Assembly: GCF_017562075.2 (NCBI RefSeq)
Contig: NC_054085.1
Coordinates: 36,164,039-36,228,038 of the forward strand
Reading direction: 5' to 3'
DNA length: 64,000 nucleotides
Source: Anopheles merus
Taxonomy: Eukaryota; Arthropoda; Insecta; Diptera; Culicidae
Shown here: positions 37,031-46,975 of the stretch, piece after piece
How positions within the stretch are numbered: the first letter of the stretch is position 1
Layout: each line of letters begins with the position of its first letter
The notes under the pieces: generated by a model
Seen by the model: the letters and a program-made list of their open reading frames with translations, nothing else
What the model was told of the DNA's origin: nothing
Database searches by the model: none
Program-made: the position numbers and the translations under genes

Positions 37031-39096
37031 AGATATGGGTGATTGCGATTGCTCGTTTTCTTTATTTTTTCTTTTTAAATATTTCCGCACGAATGATCAA
37101 TAGCTTACCATGCAAATCGGTCACCAAATAGCAAATTAAGAAATGGTTTCAGCTTGAAAAACTACGACACACGATGGTGCACTATTTATGCACCATCGTG
37201 TCATCGACTAGATGCTCATTGCTCAATGATATGGTTAACGCTTTAAATAGCTTTAATTTCATGTTTGTATTGAAATGGAACGAATACATTGAAATAATAT
37301 AAATCTAAAATTAGAAGAAAAGGAAGTACAAAATTTTGCACAAAAAGGCTTGAAAACCAGTGAAAGGTCAGTGGCCATTACAGCTTTTGGTGGCTAGAGA
37401 TCATTGCGATCTTACGTTTCAAGTGTTAAGTTAAGGGATGCAACACTCCAAAATACTAGACACCGGTGCCAGACGTGACCTGAATGAGAAGTTCAGTGTC
37501 AGCCAATCGGTACAAGCCGTTGAACTCATCGTGTTACATATCATGATGATTGGAACGCTCACCAAACTCAAAACACAACCATCGTCTAATAGTGTAAGTT
37601 TGCTGCTAAGCTGATTCAATGTCAGATCTGGTAGGATCCTAATTTTCAAACATAATGCTCGCGACCTCCAGCATAACAATGTCTAGGCAATTGCCAAACA
37701 CGCACGTGGTTCACTCGCTGATAGCACCTTTCGTCATCGTCCCATTCAATGTGGCTAATTGCACGACTGGCTTCAACTGTTTGGCCGACCACAGCCGAGT
37801 GGTTTGGTTGTGTTTTTTTTTGTCTTCCTTTCCCTTCTCTGATTGTTGCTTCCCGCACTGCCCGCCTACAGACACTTTCGGTCAGCTGATAGTGGCTGGA
37901 ATCGGAATTATTTCCTGGAATTCCTTGTCGTAAATTTATTTTAACACATTCCTTCCGACCATTAGGCCATAATAACCTGTTGAACTTTGTTTGTTTTTGG
38001 CGATTGGCAGTGTAGCCAATATTTTCGGCTGGCGAACAGAAAGAAGAAACTCAAATTGGCAAAAAAAACACACACACAGCACCAACAAAAAGCCGACCTC
38101 AAATCATCCGACTATGAATCGTTTGCTGCACGAGCCAACAAATTCAGCGCTCGCAAAAATAAAGTTCTCTTATCAGCAACGAAGGACGCTCGAGCCGGAC
38201 ATGGAGCGTCGCAAAATTTCTGGACAACTTCTTCGTTTTTTGTGTATGTTTTACTGCCTTCTGCTTTGCGATAGTGAATTCCAGGAATTGAAAGATTGAT
38301 TATTGTGAGGATGGTTTAAAATCAAAACAAAAAGCACCATGGCTTCGAATTGGGCTGCTCTGCTCGTGGACGAAATAGACACATTGCGCTTCTGCATGCG
38401 ATTATTTATTATTAGCTTCATCGTCAATCACTGGCCACGCTACTGGCGCTTTGGTGACGCTATCTGCAGTGCAAATGATCGCTTTTTTTTGCTTCCATTA
38501 TGTTATTGTAATTCCTGGAAAAAGGCAGTGCCTGATTGGGCTTGACATGCTTTTTGACAGACCGAACAAAACGGCTTAAATATTTTGAGCAAAATGACTC
38601 AATTTTTGTGAGTTCCCGTTGGATGATAATTTATTTGTAGATGCTTTTTGATTATAATATTATTTTCGTGGCTATATTTCAAACATAACAAATTTTACAA
38701 CGAGATTATAGAGGAGATAAAACAGAAAGGAAAGGATAATCATCTTAACGTAAAGACACTGATCGGCTCATTAATTCTTATCATTGAATAACTCTCTCGT
38801 TGTTAGAAAGGTTTCGCTCATCGGATTTTGCGGTCCCTTTCGACCTTGTGTTATCGTTCGTATTAAGCTCATTCGATCATTTGTCTTCCACTCACGTCCA
38901 CAATTCGATCGAACGTGCAGGAATGTTTTACTATGAAGCAAGAAAATCAATCGCTGGCTTGATATTTGCTTTCTTTATTCTTGATTGCAAGATACCGTTG
39001 GCATGGGGCATGGGTACAACGAACACTAGTTAACTACTTGTAAGAAGCTTTAAACCAAAAGATAATTCACTCGGCTCTTATGGGATCGACGTGTTT
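37031..39096. other. Unique spacer between the inverted arms
   Basis: About 2.07 kb with no counterpart elsewhere in the window. I find no convincing open frame, transposase or terminal repeat in it. It contains one strong short hairpin (37169-37201). Confidence 0.7.
37169..37201. repeat. Perfect 13-bp hairpin with 7-nt loop
   Basis: ACACGATGGTGCA and its exact reverse complement are separated by CTATTTA. It lies in the left part of the spacer of the large inverted duplication, about 140 bp from the left arm's inner edge. It could be a MITE-like core, a structured RNA element or a chance palindrome. Confidence 0.85.
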
Positions 39097-40099
39097 TCCG
39101 AGTGCTAAATTTACTCCTCCATCGCTATTAACACTCAATTAGCTCCTATTAGCGAAAGACGGGACGGTTTTTACACCTTCCCCAGATGAAAGACTAACGC
39201 AAGTTTCACACTAAGTCTGACCAATTGTTTGCAAATAGCGTCACAGCCACGCTTAAAACAAACCTTGTCCATGTGATATTCGCACATTGTCACTGCGCTT
39301 GGTAACAGACCCACAATGGAGATCATGACGCACGAATTGGTGAGCTTTGCGTGAATTTCGAGCGCAATCGAGAGCCACTTCGCGTACAATATCGAAGAAA
39401 TACAGCAACATAATGCATCTCTCGGTCTGCCTCCAATCGTCCATACAGTGCCGCACACTTGTTGCTTCATTTCAGCTGCATGCATTTGCTGCACGGCACT
39501 GTACCCGCGAGCACTGCACACACACGCATTCCTCAGTCGTCGCTTCCGTTATCAGGAACGAAATGCATCAAACCGGCATTTTTGTGCAAGGCGCTCACGG
39601 TCTCTCACGCTCTCGTAACGAGCTCGCTCTTATCAGCGAATACGAATGCGTGCTCAGTAGGCGCTCACACGACGACGACAACGACGAGCAGGCCGTCTAC
39701 ACACCGTCATCGATGGTATCCAACGGTGATGTGATGAGATGACGAACTACAAAGGGCCGTCCACCAAACACCATGGCACCCTGGGATTGGAATCAACTTC
39801 CAGCCCGTGTGTCGGCCGTCCAACTGTGTGAGTGTTGGTCCCTTGCTCCCTTTCCCCGTTAGATGCTGCGTGAAATCAAAACAATCAGCCTCACACACAG
39901 ACCCATTCCACGATGAGATGACGACAGCCAGCCAGCCAGCCAACTAGTCAGCCAGAGCGCGGTCAACGGCAGAGACACGGAGGCATTTCGTGAGATCCCG
40001 CGGCGTGATCGCGCGTGCAGCGGCTCGCGGCAAGTTGGGCCAGTTCGTTTTTGTTCGTTGAAATCGTGTCTCGGCCGGAGATGGTTGTGCGTGCCACAC

Positions 40100-41398
40100 A
40101 GTGCCACACAGTGTCTACGTGCGTTAGTGAATGTGATTGATTGGGAGTAACGCAGCAGCAACCAGTCAGTCAGTTGTTTGTCGTCGTTTGTGCAGCAGTG
40201 TGGTGTAGGTGTAGTGTGTAATCGATTTACATCGTCCGATCGAACGGTCGAGCGAGGCTTTGGACAGGGAAATTCGAACCCGATCGCTCACTCAACGGCA
40301 CGAAGGGTCGGAAAGGGAGTCTGTTGACTGTGTGTGACGGCGTGTGACTGTGTGTGAGCATGATAATGGTAATGAAAACAGCAATAATGGGCCCTGATTG
40401 AACGAAACGGCGCTGGGAGACTGGAGCAATTTGGTTGGCTTCTTGGCCCGTCGGCTGGTAGTGGTGGACTTGGTGTACGGGCCCTGGTGGTATGTTGTGT
40501 GTCGTGTTGTTCCGCGTGTGTGCCATTGCGGGAGAATAGCGCGTGAGTGTGTGTATGTACGTAATTCTTCTCGATCGCGCGCGCGGCCACTGCGGTAAGT
40601 GAAAAAGCGTGCGAAAGAGCAGACGATCGAAAGAGAAGAAAACGGGCAGTGGAAAGGGCAGGGCAGGGCAGGGCGAAGGGAAAGGGAGAGAGAGGGAGAG
40701 AGTGAGAGTGTGTTTGTGTTGTGGCTCTGTGTGTAGCAACGTCTACGGTGGGTTCGAGGATCGAACAAGTCGAGTTCAAAGCACATTATCAGAACTCGTC
40801 ATCGTCATCATCATCATCATCATCACCGTGCCGAGAAAGAAGGAGAGAGTGAGAGGCTGTATTGAACTGCGAAAGACTGTCGAGCGAGAGACAGAAAGAG
40901 AGCGGGAGCAAGTTGTGAAGGGTGTGCGTGGAACGAAGGGCTGGACGCAAGGGAAACACGAAAAACAGAGCAACAACAGGGCAGCAGCAGGGGACAACAA
41001 AGCACATGCAAACGAGAAACAGACGACAACAGCAGGCAGCAGGCGTTGCGTTGCGCAGTGAGTGAAGGAGAAGTCGATAGAGGGTGCTGGTGGTGTATTT
41101 GTTGTGTTGATAGCGTGCGCGCCAGAGACGTGTAAGTGTGGTCGGGGGCTGTTGTTGTTGCACGTCGAAATAGTTGTTGTTGCGTTAAAATCGGTACACA
41201 AGAAGAAAAGAAGAAGCGATTGGCCGATGGAAGGGACTAATGGGGGCGAAGAAGAACGACTCGAAACGTCAGAAAGTGTGAGGCTGTGTACGTGTGTGTG
41301 TGTGTAGCAATCGTGTAGCCATCGAGAAACGAAAGCGAGAAAGAGAGAGTGAGTGAGTGAGAGAGCAGTTCGATCGAGTGCCATGTGAGCAAAGAACG
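40100..41398 (+). other. Possible 5'-UTR exon / promoter copy (right)
   Basis: Purine-rich, GA/CAG/GT-repeat sequence with an initiator-like CAGTCAGTCAGTT near 40164-40177 and a good donor AACG|GTGAGT ending the exon at 41398. No ATG opens a long frame before the donor, so any exon is untranslated. The start given here is approximate. A rightward gene beyond the window is the likely target if the exon is real. Confidence 0.3.
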
Positions 41399-42084
41399 GT
41401 GAGTCTGCGTGAGGTGAGTAGCAGCGCTGAGATGAGATCAGTGAGATGGAGAACAGCAAATAAGGGAGAGACAGAGAGAGAGATTTGCCAAAATATGTAC
41501 GATCACGCGGTCGGAATGTGGAATGGCATGGGGTGGTTTGGGGAGGGTTGGGAATGTAAGACAAACAAATCCCCATCATCGATTATTCAATCAACGCGAG
41601 CAGCAGCAACTGTACGCTGGATCTTCCTCTGTTGTGGCTGAAGTCTTCCTTCTCATCGCCCTTATCAAGAGTAAGGGAAGTAAGGGGTCTGAGGGAGGTT
41701 GGGGATCGCGCAATGTATGATCGCGAGTTCGATCGTTATGCGTTTGATGGCAGAAGATTGGCCTCACTGATAGCAGGCAGGCTGGCAGGCAGGCAGGAAT
41801 GCATAATGGTAACTCACTCTCCCACCGTCTGGACGGCACTGGACGGCGTCTGAAGATCGTCGATCTCCCCCTCTTGTGGTGGATTGAGGAAGGTGGCAAT
41901 GGCGGAAGCAGCACACAACTCCCGTTGGAACGCTTCTGAAATCTCTGTTGAAATCGGTCGGGTTGAGGGGTTTCGATGGGAAGTTGGGGGATGATTATGG
42001 AGTCGAACACTGAACACTGAGACGTCGAAATTTGGACGCAACAAGTGGCAGAATAAGCAGAAAATCCCCATCTGAATGCGATTT

Positions 42085-42160
42085 AACTTTGCGTTGTCAG
42101 CTGCTTGCCTTCGATTACTCGTTTGCGCACTTCGTTCGGTGGAGGTTGAATGTTGTACAT
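42085..42160. other. 76-bp segment present only in right arm
   Basis: The arms align as far as GATTT at 42084 and again from CGACCGGTTGGTGCTGC at 42161. The left arm joins these directly. It is therefore either an insertion in the right arm or a deletion in the left arm. No target duplication is visible at its ends. Confidence 0.8.
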
Positions 42161-44981
42161 CGACCGGTTGGTGCTGCAACGTGACCAGTGCACGGAAGTG
42201 GGCTTATCAAAGTGGGTCCCTGCTTGTTAGTGGGATTGTTTGTGTTGTTTTTGCTGTTCGGGAATTCATTTACGCCACCTATTTGTTTATTGGTGAAATT
42301 TCGCAGTAAAATTACTGCATTGATGGAAGAAACGGTAATTTCACAAACATGGAAGAACCTTTGCTTTAATCAGTTTTCACAAAACAACAAAACCAACCGT
42401 TCCTGTCAAACAACTTAACACACACTGTCCATTTCAAAGTAGCTCCAATTTCAATAGAAACAATTTCTACGAATTTATCTGCATGCTACCAGTATACCAT
42501 TCTTTTCAATATTTCATTCATCGCCCAAGGTCCCGCAGCACCTTTCGCCCCCTATTGAACCATCTCCAACATCAAACACTCCCTTCAAACTTACAGCATC
42601 GTTTCATAACAAAAAAAAATCCGGGAAAATATGTCCCATCCAACGCATCGTTCGCTATTGTGTGCGTGGCACTCTTCCTCCCACGGGGAAGACAATTTCC
42701 CAGCCATGATTGTTTCTCGGTATTGCCCTGACCTTGCCATCCTGCCATCCACGGGTGTGTGCGGTGCCCTTGCTGTGTGTTGGATTTTTTTTTTGCGGTG
42801 ACGTTTCCTTGAAAGCAAAACTTCATGTTTTAAAGCGCAGCTGGACATTGGAAATCTTCCAATATTGGCGCATCGCGCTTCTGTGCTGGTTGCATTGTTT
42901 GTTAAAGCGATACGGTTGACCATTTTCCGAAGAAACCATGCATGAGGGCGGTTATGTTTGCATGCAGCTCTGCATGTTCTATACTCAACAGCTGGCTTAA
43001 TTGTTCTCTCGCTGTCTCCTCTACTTCCTTCAAGTTCCGGGAAAGCAGCGAGAGGGATGAAGCCAAACGGCAATGAATGAATGAAAATTCACTAGCCGCC
43101 ATTGAGGGTAAATTGGTTTTTCCAAGAATTGGGTTCCAGTGTCCAGTGTGCTCCTTCGTGGTATATGATGGAAATTGTGTTTATGTTTCCTGGAGCGTTA
43201 TTAGCATTTATTGGAACGTACCGAAAAGGGCGTAAGAGCGTGAAGCCCACTTCAACCCGGGAAAGGTTAATGACAAATTGGCAAATATATGAAAACTCTG
43301 CAAAAATTTAGAACATTGAAGTTGAGCCAAAAGTGAGCTTTCTTCTCGAATAATATCATTATTTAGGTGTCTCACAGTTTGGGCCTTGTCCTCCATCGCA
43401 TGATTGATCGTTTCCTGTGCTGTGCTGTACGAAGTGCCACGCTTCCTCCCTTGAAATCAACCTCACACATCCGCCCTCAAGCGGCTTTAAAGTCTGAAAA
43501 CTTTCTCCTAGAAGATGGCAGCAACACATAACAAAAAAACAAACTTAATCCAACGAGGAAGCACACGAAACTAATATCCCAAAAGCGAAACGAGTTTCAG
43601 CCGCGGGTCATCGTAAGACTCATTTCCTCACGTCATTGCGCCCCGGATGAGTTTGCTCGATCGCGGTGCCTGCGTGACAGCGGCTGTGATCGTGCTGTGA
43701 CGCAAATGTCGCCACTATGGCTAATGTGCCGATCGGTTCAAGAGCCCACCGCTTGCGTCAACGCTGTTTGGGGCTGCGTTGAAGGAGGGCTATCGTGATC
43801 GTGAAGGTTTGGGGCTTTTTTTTCAACGAAAACAGGTATTGAAAACGACGAGCGGTCTTTTGAACGTTCTCGTAGGGAGAAAAAGAGAGTCGGAAAGAGC
43901 AATAGCGAGAGAACATAATGCTTCTCGCCAATCAGTAGGGAAAAACTTTGTAACTAATCATGCTGCGGGACCTGTAGACTGCTGGCAGATTGTCAACTAA
44001 CTCACAGTGTGTTTGATAAGGGCTTTGGTCCAGAAATAGTTTCCCTTTGAAGCTATAACACGCGCCGAAACACCCCTAGTGGAGGGCAAAAAACGTCTCC
44101 TGTGACCAGCCAGGGTAGTGAGTGTGTAATAAAAAGGTAAATAAAAAAACATAAAACGCTCCAGGCAGCACCAGGCGATCTTCTTGGCCTGGTTGGATGG
44201 GCGATTGTAACCGAACAAAGTAACCGAGCAGCTTATCACTGTGGCCGGCAGCCGTGTGTGACCTTGAGCGTGCAACACAGTGTATGTGTGTGTGTCTGTG
44301 TGCTCATTTACCGCAAATAAAAGCGTTCGACATTGTCTTGCGCGTGTGGGAAGGGCGCAAACGGGTGAAAAGGCGTTCAAATGGAGCCTTAGCCGGTATC
44401 GGTACCCATCCGGTCAAACGATGACAGTTCCCGTTTTATGAAGCCAAACGATTGGCAAACGGATTTCATGTGTTGTACCAGCTCCTCACCAGCAGCAGCA
44501 GGTTGCAGCAATGGCACAGGTGAGGGATAGTTTTGTAGCGGCAGTTGGCGCCTGCGAGAGCGTGATGAAAGCACTCTGCCGGAAACAGGAGGCAGCTGGT
44601 GTTGGTCGGTGCCATTGTGTTTGCCAGTCCGTAATTAACTTCACAGCTTTGCAAAGCAAAATGACACTTTAATGCACGTATCACTTTCCGCCACATATGC
44701 ATCATTACGGGAGCTGAGAGCTTGTTGCTACAATTACAATGTAACGAGTGGTCGTTTAAAACCATGTTCTTTCGAGTAATTTGTCGTACATTACGTTGAA
44801 CACGCGTTCCAAGTTCCATTGAGTAATGTTGCAACAGTTTGCCTATACATTTCGTGATTTATTTCCGTGCTCAGAGCACTGTGTGTGCACGGTTGCTGAT
44901 AAGCAAAAGTATATTTTTAGTGTAATTACAGCGTAAACTGTACAACAGTAGTACATTATTTGCAACCACGCGTTGTTGTAA

Positions 44982-44996
44982 ATGGAGACGCATGGT
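44982..44996. repeat. Copy 2 of shared 15-bp word ATGGAGACGCATGGT
   Basis: Exact match to 30249-30263. The flanks are not obviously related. Confidence 0.4.
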
Positions 44997-46318
44997 TGTT
45001 TGTGTAAAAAAGGGTGTGTTGAGTTTTCTATTTTTAAACATATTACTACGCTTTTGTTGTCCAACTTTTGATTGTCTTTAACATACGGCTTTAAAACGTT
45101 GCTGCCGGAGAAAATAATGCTAGAAATAATAAATGTTTGTTTTGTTAAGTTTTTAAACAAAACAAAACAGTGAAACAACAAAGTCATAAAACCCACTTTT
45201 GCATCCCCACCAAGGTGTGTATACACATGGGCAAGTTTTGTGCACACCTAATGTTCTTCAAACCCCGACAAAAAGTGAAACACAGTATGCGCCTCGAGCT
45301 AACCGTTGGAAGAAGACAACAAAAAAAAAAAAAAACGCCCATCGTTTGCTTTGATTTTCGCACATTGTACCGTGGCGTACTTCTTTTGCGCTTCTCTTCA
45401 AAACTTCTTTCTTTTCCCATTCCCCACTTTGTTTGCGCTGCCGGGGTGCAGCGCGAGTGCTTGTGTGTGTGTGTGTGTGTGTCTGCGCACCGTCTGCCGG
45501 TGCGGTTGGGAGGAAATTGAAAATTACTCGCGAATTATCTCGCATTTTGTTTATCCGCACGGCTAGACATACTGCCCTCCCCATCCCCCTCTCCCTCCCT
45601 GTGCGGGATTTGTATGTGTGTTTTTGGGGCATCGCCACCATCATTATCGCCGACCACCGACCCCAACCAGCACCATCACAGCCACCTTAAGCTCAGGTTC
45701 CGGTTGTCTGTTCGCCTCTGTGCTGCTTTTTCCCCGTGCGCTATTAGGCAAACAGCATGCAAATGACGTGAACGCAAAACATCAAGTAAGGGGGGATCAC
45801 GGTGGTGGTGATGGTGGATGCTGTGTGAAGGGAAGAAGCACACGGGGCTGTGAGAGTGAGCGTTTTGTTAATTGTTAGCTGTGGGGTATCTTTTCTTACG
45901 GGGTTGTTTGATTTGGATGTTTTTTCGTTGAACATTTAATTAAGCTTCGCTCAACAGGTGACGCTGCGTGTGTGTGTGTGTGGTACGGCTCTTTTGAGGG
46001 TCTCTTACCTGTTGGGATCTATTCTCTACTCGGAGGCATTGTTTGTACTCGGTTTACTATTAAAAACAAGCTTCATAAATTCATAATAATTTCATTAAAA
46101 AAGTATGCAATTTTGCTCCACGTTTTAACGTTCAGTGGAAGAGCGATAAAAGAATAATAAATGACCCCACCCAAAAGCATCGCGGTTTTGACACAACCGC
46201 ACGCTTCCACGCGTTGGCCATATGATTTTTCGAATGCGCAGCGAATCGCGAATTAGCGCCGCATCATGTGGATCAGCCTCCTGGCTGGCTGCGTTTGTCG
46301 TGGCTCACCGCGCAACAG

Positions 46319-46326
46319 TGACGTCA
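46319..46326. promoter_or_regulatory. Perfect CRE palindrome TGACGTCA
   Basis: An exact CREB/ATF-family site in a locally GC-rich stretch (46200-46480), which itself looks more promoter-like than its surroundings. It is a motif match only. Confidence 0.3.
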
Positions 46327-46910
46327 CTTGCAATGGCAGCTCCATGTGTTGGTGTCCGTCGCGGGAACAGTTGGACGGAACACGTATCACGATCATCGGC
46401 TCATCTTACTTGCGTGCGTGTCGGTGGCGTAGTTGCTTCCTCACGCACACGCAGCGGCGTAACGGGCACGTGAAGCTGGTCGTCGGTTTCTGCGGCTGAG
46501 TTTGCGGCTGTTTGCCAATGTGTGTTGTTTTTTCTTCTTCTTCGCTTCGATCCTGCTTGACTGTTTGGGTCGTTTCTTTGTATCTGTCGTTGTCGTTGTT
46601 GTGTTGTACGGGGCCGGTTTTGCCTTTTTTGCGCTACCATTTCTTCCAATGTTGTGTTTGCACGAAGTTCTGCGTCAAGTGTTGTTGGGTGCGGTGGTGG
46701 GCTGCGGTTTTTTGCTACACCGGTTCCGCGTCACATGCTTTTATTTGTTTCTCCATTTTGAGTTTGGCGATTTGTGCTGAGGGAAAAATGAGTTTGTCTG
46801 TGTGTGTTTGTTTGCAAGCAAACGGTAGCGCACAATTTAAAGCGTTCTTTATCAACCGGTGGAGGAGGCTATTTTTAGTACCAAACCCCGTAGGTTAAAT
46901 GCGTCAGACA

Positions 46911-46917
46911 GAGAGAG

Positions 46918-46975
<58 letters not shown>
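46911..46975. repeat. (GA)n microsatellite, about 65 bp
   Basis: A nearly uninterrupted GA tract, the longest in the window. GAGA-factor-type proteins bind such tracts in flies. Whether it is functional here is unknown. Confidence 0.95.

Larger units (their letters stand above)
39097..42185. repeat. Right arm of 3-kb inverted duplication
   Basis: Reverse-complement copy of 33976-37030. It differs by a 76-bp segment at 42085-42160 that is absent from the left arm, by about 24 extra bases near 39181-39210, by loss or lack of the long CA tract, and by scattered substitutions. The + strand is purine-rich. This amount of change argues against a simple assembly echo of identical sequence. Confidence 0.93.

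Noticed and set aside
33976..42185. Foldback-type transposon or composite element
   Set aside because: No tandem-repeat structure at the arm ends, no target duplication and no transposase in the spacer, so a segmental inverted duplication fits better.
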